From an uncultured Clostridium sp. (GTDB lineage: Bacteria; Bacillota; Clostridia; TANB77; CAG-508), in assembly GCA_900554565.1 (NCBI GenBank), contig USHX01000020.1:1-23822 (forward strand): a stretch of DNA of 23,822 nucleotides, given 5' to 3'. Positions within the stretch are counted from its first letter, which is position 1. Each line of letters begins with the position of its first letter. The position numbers and the translations under genes are program-made. The notes under the pieces are model-generated. The model did not search any database and was not told where the DNA came from. It worked only from the letters and a program-made list of their open reading frames with translations. Positions 17,452 to 23,741 of the stretch are shown here, piece by piece.

Positions 17452-19185
17452 TTATTCTTTAATTCTACCTATATTTTCTATATTATCAAAAACTTTCATA
17501 TACGAGATATTATCAAATCCTTTTATATATTTTTGATATACAACATTTGTAGTCTTTGCCATTATTCCAATACATGATACTTCACTAGATATAGCATTTT
17601 TTAAAGTTTGTACATTTTCTTCAATATTTGATACATCACTATTTTTTACATTTTCAATTGCAGAGTTTGTTATATCATTTACATTTATATAATCATATAG
17701 ATATTCAATATTTGGACTATCGTTTATATAAACAGTTGATAAAACAATATCGTAATCTTTAGCATTTACCTTTTCTGTGATTTCATTTTCAGATAATTTT
17801 AAAACATTTATCCTTATTCCAACTTTTTCAACCATTTCTTTAATACTATCTGCAATCTTTGACTTTACAGTATCATCTTTATTTACAAGTAAATTTAATT
17901 CAAGTTTTTGATATTCATATCCATCATTTTTTGTATAAATACCACTAGTTTTCTTCCATCCATTAATTAGTAATGCATTTTCTGCAGCATATAAATCATA
18001 TTTATATTTAATATCTGAATATATATATGGAATATCAATTACTTCTGAAAACTTCATATCAACATTTTTTACTATTTCATCTCTATTTATAGCATACGCA
18101 ATAGCTTGCCTTACTTCTTTTTTCTTGTATAGAGCAGAATCCTTATTTCCAAGCAAGAATACTGTTTCACCATCTCTATATTTTTTTACATTATATTCTC
18201 TTTTTCCGATAAGCTGCATAATGCTATCAGATGATGCAGTAAACATATCAATATTTCCATTTCTAAAATTATCTACCATATCGTCTGTATTTTCATAATT
18301 TGTAAGAGAAATTACACCTAAAGAACTTTTAGATGAATTTTTTACAAGAGAAACACTATTTAATGAAACATCATTCATAATATATTCTGTACTTTTATTT
18401 GAGCTATCATTTATAGGGAAAACAAGACTATATACAAAAAATGGATCAGGTCTTAAAAGTGATACATTTATTACACTCTCATCTTCTTTTATCATCTTAT
18501 CTATATTTGAAATTTTACTATAATATATACTATCTTTTTGATTTAGTTTTATTTTATTAAAAGATGTAATCACACCATCACTTGTTACTTTATATATAGG
18601 ATTTAAATGTATTTTATATGAAGTATCTGATATCTTTTCAACTTTTTCAGCCAAGCTATACTCTATTTTATAATCCTTATTTACTTTAACTAAAGTATAA
18701 AATGTTTTTGTAGCAAGTTCATTTAAAATAACATTACTACTTTTTAAATAATCTGTAGTATCAAGTTTTGATATTCCAATTTTAAAATTATAATTATCTT
18801 CTAACTCTTCATTATTGTTATTATCATTTGAAAATACAGATAATATATTTTCTCTATTTTTACTAATGACAAGTTTTGAAATAACAAAAATAGAAACTAT
18901 AGCTAAAATACAAATTGCAATTTTTACAAATTTAGAATATTGGACTCCACTTTTTATTTTTTCCTTTACCTTCTCTTTTTTCTCCTCTTTTAATGTATTA
19001 TCAATAAGTTTTCCATAATTACTTCGTGTGTTAGACACAGAATTTGCAAAAATATTAGCATTTTTTTTTGATATATTTTTTTTAGGCTTTGTAACTTTTT
19101 TTGTTTTTAATTTTTTGTTATTTTTCTTTATTTTATTTCTAGGCACTTTTTTATATCTATGCGAATCAATTATTTTTTTATCCAA
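17452..19185 (-). CDS. Membrane-anchored protein resembling oligopeptide-binding (SBP_bac_5) proteins
   Basis: A 577-residue protein. Residues 1-85 are a very lysine-rich cytoplasmic tail, 87-106 form one transmembrane helix, and an external domain begins after about 110. That domain resembles the DppA/OppA family: LATKTFYTLVKVNKDYKIEYSLAE-like N-terminal lobe, a KKKEVRQAIAYAINRDEIV block typical of the family (about 350-370), then LLINGWKK and KIADSIKEMVEKVGI. There is no lipobox cysteine and no cleavable signal peptide, unlike most Gram-positive binding proteins, which are lipoproteins. No ABC permease or ATPase is nearby. It may bind peptides as a sensor or scaffold instead of feeding a transporter; this is inference. 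The start is TTG, supported by AGGTG 8 bases upstream. It heads the operon with pta, ackA and the M24 peptidase. Confidence 0.75.
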   Translation of the reverse strand: MDKKIIDSHRYKKVPRNKIKKNNKKLKTKKVTKPKKNISKKNANIFANSVSNTRSNYGKLIDNTLKEEKKEKVKEKIKSGVQYSKFVKIAICILAIVSIFVISKLVISKNRENILSVFSNDNNNNEELEDNYNFKIGISKLDTTDYLKSSNVILNELATKTFYTLVKVNKDYKIEYSLAEKVEKISDTSYKIHLNPIYKVTSDGVITSFNKIKLNQKDSIYYSKISNIDKMIKEDESVINVSLLRPDPFFVYSLVFPINDSSNKSTEYIMNDVSLNSVSLVKNSSKSSLGVISLTNYENTDDMVDNFRNGNIDMFTASSDSIMQLIGKREYNVKKYRDGETVFLLGNKDSALYKKKEVRQAIAYAINRDEIVKNVDMKFSEVIDIPYIYSDIKYKYDLYAAENALLINGWKKTSGIYTKNDGYEYQKLELNLLVNKDDTVKSKIADSIKEMVEKVGIRINVLKLSENEITEKVNAKDYDIVLSTVYINDSPNIEYLYDYINVNDITNSAIENVKNSDVSNIEENVQTLKNAISSEVSCIGIMAKTTNVVYQKYIKGFDNISYMKVFDNIENIGRIKE

Positions 19186-19224
19186 ATTAAAACACCTACT
19201 TTATTTCAGTAATATTGTGCCTCA

Positions 19225-19233
19225 ATTATATCA
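19225..19233 (-). promoter_or_regulatory. Extended -10 promoter of the operon headed by the peptide-binding-like gene
   Basis: On the minus strand TGATATAAT is an extended -10 element. The -35 region overlaps the spoVS terminator and is poor. It lies about 40 bases before the TTG start at 19185. Confidence 0.55.
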
Positions 19234-19234
19234 C

Positions 19235-19271
19235 AAAAAAACCCAAAAAGATAGTTTTTTTTACTTTTTGG
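19235..19271 (-). terminator. Terminator of spoVS
   Basis: On the minus strand CCAAAAAG (19271-19264) pairs with CTTTTTGG (19250-19243), followed by GTTTTTTT. It lies 20 bases after the spoVS stop. Confidence 0.8.
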
Positions 19272-19291
19272 ATTTCATATATTTATAATTA

Positions 19292-19555
19292 TTATAATTT
19301 AGGTTCAATTGTAAATTTTATGCCAGTTTTATCCTCGTTATCTATTGTAACCTCTGTAAAAGCTGGTGAGCATACAAGATCCATTCCTGATGGAGCTACA
19401 AATCCTTTTGCTATTGCAACTGCCTTTACTGCTTGATTAATTGCTCCTGCTCCAATTGCTTGCATTTCTGCTTTACCGTTTTCTTTAACAAGTCCTGCTA
19501 TTGCACCTGCTACTGAATTTGGACTAGATTTTGCTGAAATTTTTAATATATCCAT
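19292..19555 (-). CDS. spoVS: Stage V sporulation protein S
   Basis: An 87-residue protein matching SpoVS along its whole length: MDILKISAKSSPNSVAGAIA at the start, AIGAGAINQAVKAVAIAKGF in the middle and FTIEPKL at the end. SpoVS is a small Alba-like protein that affects spore coat assembly and septation in Bacillus subtilis and is also found in some non-spore-formers. AGGAGGT is 10 bases before the ATG. It is a single-gene unit with its own promoter and terminator. A short inverted repeat (ATAACA, 5 bases, TGTTAT) lies in the 5' leader at 19591-19607 and could be an operator or hairpin. Confidence 0.96.
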   Translation of the reverse strand: MDILKISAKSSPNSVAGAIAGLVKENGKAEMQAIGAGAINQAVKAVAIAKGFVAPSGMDLVCSPAFTEVTIDNEDKTGIKFTIEPKL

Positions 19556-19618
19556 ATATCTTCTAACCTCCTAAATTTCTTCATTTGTTAATAACATCTA
19601 TTGTTATCCTACATCTAA

Positions 19619-19647
19619 ATTATATATAATTTAAATAAAAAATGCAA
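19619..19647 (-). promoter_or_regulatory. Promoter of spoVS
   Basis: On the minus strand TTGCAT (19647-19642) and TATAAT (19624-19619) have a 17-base spacer. It begins 5 bases downstream of the left 40-bp direct repeat. Confidence 0.8.
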
Positions 19648-19651
19648 TAGT

Positions 19652-19691
19652 TTTTTAGCATTTTAATTAATATTTGATTGACAAATTCTGC
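19652..19691. repeat. 40-bp direct repeat, left copy, bounding the toxin-antitoxin island
   Basis: The 40 bases starting TTTTTAGCATTTTAATTAAT and ending ACAAATTCTGC are repeated without mismatch at 20979-21018. The two copies bound a 1.3-kb block holding the RNA antitoxin, the toxin gene and one further gene. Outside the repeats the flanks differ except for a short A-rich stretch on one side. Confidence 0.92.
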
Positions 19692-19695
19692 AGAA

Positions 19696-19725
19696 GAAAA
19701 AAACTACTTATTGAAGTAGTTTTTC
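19696..19725 (-). terminator. Terminator after the GTG-started membrane protein gene
   Basis: On the minus strand AAACTACTT (19722-19714) pairs with AAGTAGTTT (19709-19701) around a 4-base loop, then T-rich sequence follows. It closes the toxin-antitoxin island transcript. Confidence 0.85.
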
Positions 19726-20239
19726 ATTTTACCAATAATATTTTTCTTATTTTTGAAATAAGTCCATAATTGTATTTTATAATATTCTCATTTTCATTGC
19801 CATTAAATCCATTTGCACATAATATTAATTCTCCTTTATATCCATATTCTATTTTCCATTCTAATAAATAGCTTGGTGCCGCACATCCTCTAGTAACATT
19901 AAATAAAACACCATGATATGGTTCTAATCTTTTAAATTTTTTTATTACTTTACCTTTTTTTATTTTTCCATTGTTTACAATTTTTACTTTTCGTACTTTT
20001 AAAGATTTAATATCACAACTTAAAGGTATAAATAAGGTTTTTTCAACAGATTTTTCTTCACTAATATATTCCTCATAAATTTTACATTCATTTAATTCAT
20101 TTTCAGTTGGATTAGCTATTATTTTAACATTATCAATATATTCATACTCTTTAATAAATAAATTTATTGATATTATTATAATAGATACCAAACCAGTAAT
20201 CCTTAAAATCCAATCAATAATTTCTAAAATAACTTCCAC
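19724..20239 (-). CDS. Small membrane protein of unknown function inside the toxin-antitoxin island
   Basis: I do not recognise this 171-residue protein. It has one N-terminal transmembrane helix (about residues 8-28, LRITGLVSIIIISINLF). A mainly polar, probably beta-rich domain follows, with a lysine-rich centre (KIVNNGKIKKGKVIKKFKR) and three cysteines. The start is GTG, with GAGGAT about 13 bases upstream; no ATG is available near it. It begins 19 bases after the toxin stop and has no promoter of its own, so it is transcribed with the toxin. Being inside the direct repeats, it belongs to the same mobile or duplicated block. It could be an accessory defence gene or unrelated cargo. Confidence 0.7.
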   Translation of the reverse strand: MEVILEIIDWILRITGLVSIIIISINLFIKEYEYIDNVKIIANPTENELNECKIYEEYISEEKSVEKTLFIPLSCDIKSLKVRKVKIVNNGKIKKGKVIKKFKRLEPYHGVLFNVTRGCAAPSYLLEWKIEYGYKGELILCANGFNGNENENIIKYNYGLISKIRKILLVK

Positions 20240-20258
20240 TCTTTTTCAAATCCTCGCC

Positions 20259-20729
20259 CTATTTTTTAAGTAATATATTTTTCATTTCAATTATATCATA
20301 AAATGGAATATTAATACCTTTTTGGGCTAGTTTTATAACATTCATTGAAGTTTCTATAATTTCTTGTTTCAAAGTTTCAGTTATTTCTACATCTTGCATT
20401 TTGTTTTGATATTTACTTTCTATGTATTCCTCAATTGTTGGAAAAATATTTTGTATTAGAAATGCTTTTTCTTTTCCTAATACTTTTCCGAATACAAAGT
20501 TATAAACTTTTTTTCTAACTTTTTTCTTATCTTCATATATTGATTTATACTTTTCTACTTTACTTGATATTGGAACAAACCAAATTATTTCTTTATTTTC
20601 CAAATCATTAAAGCAAAAATAACAAGGTCTTTTATTACCATTTTCTTTATTTACCATTAATTTATAACCTTTAAATATATCAAAAAATTCATCTTTTATA
20701 AAATAAAATTTTCCATTTTCTACTTTCAT
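20259..20729 (-). CDS. Type III toxin-antitoxin endoribonuclease toxin (ToxN/AbiQ superfamily)
   Basis: The product has 156 residues from the ATG at 20729, chosen because GAGGT lies 5 bases upstream. An in-frame start at 20801 would lie inside the antitoxin RNA and read through the terminator stem. The fold family is recognised by FYFIKDEFFDIF near the N-terminus, KRPCYFCF (33-40), IIWFVPISSKVEKYKSIY (48-65) and KAFLIQNIFPTIEEYI (88-103). S55-S56-K57 in the PISSK segment occupy the place of the T-S-K active-site segment of ToxN. Known family members are sequence-specific ribonucleases held inactive by small pseudoknotted RNAs and often give phage resistance by abortive infection. The gene is directly preceded by repeats and a terminator, the hallmark of this class. 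It most resembles CptN/TenpN-like toxins of gut Clostridia from memory; the subfamily is not settled. Confidence 0.87.
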   Translation of the reverse strand: MKVENGKFYFIKDEFFDIFKGYKLMVNKENGNKRPCYFCFNDLENKEIIWFVPISSKVEKYKSIYEDKKKVRKKVYNFVFGKVLGKEKAFLIQNIFPTIEEYIESKYQNKMQDVEITETLKQEIIETSMNVIKLAQKGINIPFYDIIEMKNILLKK

Positions 20730-20747
20730 TTTTACCTCATTTTTAAG

Positions 20748-20778
20748 AAAAAATCTACCTCCGAAAAGGTAGATTTTA
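20748..20778 (-). terminator. Terminator between antitoxin RNA and toxin gene
   Basis: On the minus strand AAAATCTACC and GGTAGATTTT enclose an 8-base loop, and the run of T continues. It starts 2 bases after the last repeat element and ends 18 bases before the toxin ATG. In type III systems such a terminator sets the excess of antitoxin RNA over toxin mRNA. Confidence 0.9.
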
Positions 20779-20779
20779 T

Positions 20780-20920
20780 TAACATTTGTCCACCTACGCA
20801 TTTATTTGTCGCAAGTAGGGTTGCGAGTAACATTTGTACACCTATGTATTTGTACCCCGCAAATAGGGTTGCGGCTAACATTTGATTTGGACAAGATACT
20901 AATCACGTATCTTTATTATT
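20780..20920 (-). ncRNA. Type III antitoxin RNA: 2.2 tandem 48-nt pseudoknot repeats
   Basis: Two 48-nt units lie at 20883-20836 and 20835-20788, and the first 8 bases of a third (AAATGTTA) at 20787-20780. Each unit can fold as an H-type pseudoknot. Stem 1 pairs unit positions 10-15 with 22-27 (CCGCAA/TTGCGG in unit 1, TCGCAA/TTGCGA in unit 2). Its loop, positions 17-21, pairs with 39-43 (CCTAT/ATAGG, then CCTAC/GTAGG). Both stems contain a compensatory base change between the units. The transcript should start near 20920; a 7-bp hairpin (AAGATAC, 7 bases, GTATCTT) at 20913-20893 precedes the repeats. In the family, the toxin cuts the precursor into single-unit RNAs that bind and inhibit it. 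Confidence 0.88.
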
Positions 20921-20926
20921 ATATTA

Positions 20927-20956
20927 ATTATAACATTTTTTATTACCGAAAGTCAA
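20927..20956 (-). promoter_or_regulatory. Promoter of the antitoxin-toxin operon
   Basis: On the minus strand TTGACT (20956-20951) and TATAAT (20932-20927) are 18 bases apart, and TGT before the -10 makes it an extended -10 promoter. It lies inside the direct-repeat-bounded block, so the system carries its own promoter. Confidence 0.88.
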
Positions 20957-20978
20957 TACTTTTCCTCTATTTCCTCTA

Positions 20979-21018
20979 TTTTTAGCATTTTAATTAATAT
21001 TTGATTGACAAATTCTGC
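20979..21018. repeat. 40-bp direct repeat, right copy, bounding the toxin-antitoxin island
   Basis: Identical to 19652-19691 over 40 bases and in the same orientation. It lies 22 bases upstream of the -35 element of the antitoxin promoter. The unit from one repeat to the next is 1327 bp. Confidence 0.92.
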
Positions 21019-21142
21019 GAAAGAAAAATCTATGTGTAAAACACGTAGTCTTTCTTTTTGCCATTTCTTTCAACTGTACTTACCAAACATTGTTTTGTCC
21101 AGAAGACACTATTTCAATATTTACTTTAACTCCAAGAACAAA

Positions 21143-21195
21143 AGTGACTTCGTCACTCCACCACTAACTACTTTTTTGTAGTTAGTGGTATTTTT
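21143..21195. other. Two adjacent strong hairpins, the second terminator-like on the plus strand
   Basis: AGTGAC-TTC-GTCACT (21143-21157) is followed after 2 bases by a perfect 12-bp stem, ACCACTAACTAC, six T, GTAGTTAGTGGT (21160-21189), then ATTTTT on the plus strand. On the minus strand no T-tract follows. No plus-strand gene is seen to its left, so its use is unclear. Confidence 0.6.
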
Positions 21196-21226
21196 AAAGA
21201 TGTTGTATTTAAGTTTCCACCTATAT

Positions 21227-21403
21227 CTAGGCCACTCTTTTCTTTAAAGGTCGTTGTTCTAGGCCTCTATCCATCGCAATTTCTTGGTTTGGACTACTTT
21301 TTTTATATATTTTCTTACTTATTCTTCTCTTTTTATTGTAATTTTCTTTTATAATTTCTTCTTTATCTAATGAACTTACTCCTGATGTATATTTCTCACT
21401 TAT
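21227..21403 (-). pseudogene. Possible small gene with an ATA in place of the start codon
   Basis: An open frame of 58 codons (first residues after ATA are SEKYTSGVSSLDKEE; strongly basic middle with KKRRISKKIYKK) begins with ATA, 5 bases after a good GAGGTG motif, and directly after an in-frame TAA. A promoter lies 31 bases upstream. It could be a real small gene started at ATA, a gene whose ATG was lost by one transition, or chance. I do not recognise the peptide. Confidence 0.3.
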
Positions 21404-21433
21404 TTAATCACCTCGCTTTCATTTTACAAGATG

Positions 21434-21462
21434 ATTATATCACACATTTGTTCTGCAGTAAA
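21434..21462 (-). promoter_or_regulatory. Possible promoter of the small frame at 21227-21403
   Basis: On the minus strand TTTACT (21462-21457) and TATAAT (21439-21434) are 17 bases apart, and TGA before the -10 makes it an extended -10. Further down, GAGGTG follows in the leader. Confidence 0.5.
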
Positions 21463-21621
21463 CATTTATTGTGTATTTTTATATACTTTTCATCGCAATT
21501 TTCAACAAGAAATATATGATATGTTAATTTATATATTTTTTAAAAAGCATACTCCGTATGTTCTATTACTATGCTATAAAAATTTTGGCATGGTAATTTC
21601 AATATGACTTTCCTATTATAC

Positions 21622-21660
21622 AAAAAAAGATTTAGCAAATTAATTCACTAAACCTTTTTT
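21622..21660 (-). terminator. Terminator of thrS
   Basis: On the minus strand AAAAAGGTTTAG pairs with CTAAATCTTTTT, with one G-T wobble, across a 12-base AT-rich loop, and T residues follow. It starts 14 bases after the thrS stop. Confidence 0.8.
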
Positions 21661-21673
21661 ACAATATATAGTA

Positions 21674-23458
21674 TTATTTATTAAAAGCTTCTTTTATTTC
21701 TTCTTTTAATTTATTTAAGAATTCATCTAAAGAAATGTTATCCATTTTTTCTCCTTCTCTTTTTCTTACAGATATTGAGTTATTTTCTACTTCATTTTTA
21801 CCTAAAATAATCATATATGGATCTTTTTCTAATTGTGCATTTCTTATTTTATGTCCAATTTTTTCATTTGAAGCATCAACTTCTACTCTTATTCCTGCAT
21901 TTTCTAATGTATTTTTTATACTATATGCATAATCAACTTCATTTTCAGATATAGGTAAAATTCTAACTTGATTTGGAGAAAGCCATAGTGGGAACGCTCC
22001 TGCATATTTTTCAATAAGAAGTGCCAAAGTTCTTTCATAGCATCCAAGAGATGATCTATGAATAATATATGGATTTTTCTTTGTTCCATCTTTATCAACG
22101 TATTCCATTCCAAATTTTTCAGCAAGCATTTGATCTATTTGAATAGTTATAAGAGTGTCTTCTTTACCAAATACATTTTTTATTTGAATATCTAGTTTTG
22201 GTCCATAAAAAGCAGCTTCACCTATTCCTTCTTTATACTCAAGCCCTAAGTGATTTAATATTTTCTCCATAGTTCCTTGAGCTTCGTTCCATTCTTTTTC
22301 AGTACCTATATATTTTTCTTTGTTATTTGGATCCCATTTTGAGAAACGATATGATACATCTTCATAAAGTCCTAGAACCTTAAGCATATATATAGCAAGT
22401 TCCAAACATTTTCTAAATTCATCTTCTAACTGTTCTGGTGTACACATAAGATGACCTTCAGATAATGTAAACTGTCTTACACGAATAAGTCCATGCATTT
22501 CTCCTGAAGCTTCATTTCTAAACAAAGTTGAAGTCTCATTAAGCCTCATAGGAAGATCTCTATATGATCTACCTCTATTTAAATATGCTTGGTATTGGAA
22601 AGGACAAGTCATTGGTCTTAAAGCAAATACTTCATCATCTTTACTTTCATCTCCCATTACAAACATATCTTCCTTGTAATGATCCCAGTGTCCTGATAAT
22701 TTATATAAATCAGATTTTGCCATATATGGAGTTTTTGTAAGTTTCCAACCACGTTTTGCCTCTGTATCTTCAACAAATCTTTGTAGTATTTGAAGCATTT
22801 TTGCACCTTTTGGTAAAAGAATTGGCAAACCTTGACCTATGATGTCACTAGTTGTAAATATCTCAAGTTCACGTCCAAGTTTATTATGATCCCTTTTTTT
22901 AGCTTCTTCTCTTTGTTCCACAAAACTATCTACTTCTTCTTGAGTTTTAAAGGCTGTTCCATAAATTCTTGTAAGCATTTTGTTATGTTCGTTACCCTTC
23001 CAATATGCACCAGTTGTAGATATTAGTTTAATTTTTCCTACTCCCTTTGTATATAACATATGAGGCCCAACACATAAATCCGTAAATTCACCTTGTTTAT
23101 AAAATGTAATTCTCTCACCATCTGGTAATTCTTCAATTATTTCTTGTTTATATATTTCTCCATTTTCTTTAACGAATTTTAGAGCTTCATCTTTTGAGAG
23201 TTCAAAAGTTTCTAATTTAAGATTTTCTTTTATAATTTTTTTCATCTCTGACTCAATCTTTTCAAGATCTTCTTGCTTTAAAGAAAGATTATCAAAATCA
23301 TAGTAAAATCCTGTATCAATTGCAGGTCCTATTGCAAGTTTTGCATCTTTATATAGCCTCTTTACAGCTTGGGCTAATATGTGTGATGCTGTATGCCTTG
23401 CAACTTTTACATCATAATCTCCTTCAAAAACTTCTCCGTCATTTTTTAAATACTTCAT
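21674..23458 (-). CDS. thrS: Threonyl-tRNA synthetase lacking the TGS domain
   Basis: The product has 594 residues and charges tRNA-Thr with threonine. The ATG at 23458 is chosen because AAGGAGTGA lies just upstream; a longer in-frame start at 23527 would lie in the T-box terminator. The editing domain is intact: HTASH (H22, H26) and CVGPH (C129, H133). The class II core shows MTCP (C285), FRNEASGEMHG (motif 2, R314), SEGHLM (H336) and IHRSSLGCYER (H467, motif 3), so the three zinc ligands C285, H336 and H467 are present. The anticodon-binding domain starts near FPLWLSPNQVRILP. Only about 20 residues precede the editing domain, whereas usual bacterial enzymes have a TGS domain of about 60 residues there. 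The gene is a single unit controlled by a T-box. Confidence 0.95.
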   Translation of the reverse strand: MKYLKNDGEVFEGDYDVKVARHTASHILAQAVKRLYKDAKLAIGPAIDTGFYYDFDNLSLKQEDLEKIESEMKKIIKENLKLETFELSKDEALKFVKENGEIYKQEIIEELPDGERITFYKQGEFTDLCVGPHMLYTKGVGKIKLISTTGAYWKGNEHNKMLTRIYGTAFKTQEEVDSFVEQREEAKKRDHNKLGRELEIFTTSDIIGQGLPILLPKGAKMLQILQRFVEDTEAKRGWKLTKTPYMAKSDLYKLSGHWDHYKEDMFVMGDESKDDEVFALRPMTCPFQYQAYLNRGRSYRDLPMRLNETSTLFRNEASGEMHGLIRVRQFTLSEGHLMCTPEQLEDEFRKCLELAIYMLKVLGLYEDVSYRFSKWDPNNKEKYIGTEKEWNEAQGTMEKILNHLGLEYKEGIGEAAFYGPKLDIQIKNVFGKEDTLITIQIDQMLAEKFGMEYVDKDGTKKNPYIIHRSSLGCYERTLALLIEKYAGAFPLWLSPNQVRILPISENEVDYAYSIKNTLENAGIRVEVDASNEKIGHKIRNAQLEKDPYMIILGKNEVENNSISVRKREGEKMDNISLDEFLNKLKEEIKEAFNK

Positions 23459-23479
23459 AAAATCACTCCTTTTTATATC

Positions 23480-23706
23480 AAAAAATGTACCTCTATAGAC
23501 ATACATTTTTTGTCTATAGGGGTACAATATATTTATTGCACGGTTCCACCCTAAATTTTACTTAATTTATGATTGTACGTAATCAACGATGGTTTCCCAT
23601 TAACTCAGGGGTAGTCTTCAGAAAATTCTTACTAAAATTAGCTTACAGCCCATGACTAATTCTCTCTTGTAGCAGTGTATAATCCTACTCGTCCCTTCAA
23701 CGTTAC
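23480..23706 (-). promoter_or_regulatory. T-box riboswitch leader of thrS, threonine-specific
   Basis: The T-box sequence AGGGTGGAACCGTGC is at 23552-23538. The terminator stem is at 23525-23487 (GTACC..CTATAGACA with TGTCTATAG..GGTAC, then a T-run ending at 23480). In stem I an AGAGAGAATTAG..CTAATTTT helix carries a GGGCTGTAAG-like apical segment. Near the 3' side of stem I is GAAGACTACC, whose ACT (23615-23613) or ACC is a threonine codon and fits the specifier. Uncharged tRNA-Thr should favour the antiterminator and raise thrS expression. Confidence 0.93.
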
Positions 23707-23712
23707 ATTAAT

Positions 23713-23741
23713 ATTATACTACTATTTTTTAATTTTTGCAA
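23713..23741 (-). promoter_or_regulatory. Promoter of the thrS T-box transcript
   Basis: On the minus strand TTGCAA (23741-23736) and TATAAT (23718-23713) are exactly 17 bases apart, just before the T-box stem I. Confidence 0.85.

Larger units (their letters stand above)
21019..21621. other. Gene-poor stretch between the toxin-antitoxin island and thrS
   Basis: No reading frame of family-recognisable content is seen. The stretch holds an A/T-flanked hairpin (CTATGTGT, AAA, ACACGTAG at about 21030-21048), two adjacent hairpins at 21143-21189, a possible small gene with a promoter at 21227-21462 and a short hairpin (GCATAC, TCC, GTATGT) near 21548. It may be decayed gene remnants. Confidence 0.5.

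Noticed and set aside
20730..20801. Longer toxin start at 20801
   Set aside because: It would place the start inside the antitoxin repeat and translate the terminator stem, with no ribosome binding site. The ATG at 20729 has GAGGT at good spacing.
20780..20883. Short tandem repeats as a possible CRISPR array
   Set aside because: The 48-nt units are contiguous with no unique spacers, carry covarying pseudoknot pairs, and are followed by a terminator and a ToxN-like gene. This fits a type III antitoxin, not CRISPR.
21444..21460. LexA-like operator at GAACAAATGTGTG in the promoter of the small frame
   Set aside because: Only one half-site fits the Gram-positive LexA pattern; the other half deviates, so the support is too weak.
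23459..23527. Longer thrS start at 23527
   Set aside because: The extra residues are encoded by the T-box terminator hairpin, and the segment has no resemblance to a TGS domain. AAGGAGTGA before the ATG at 23458 decides the start.
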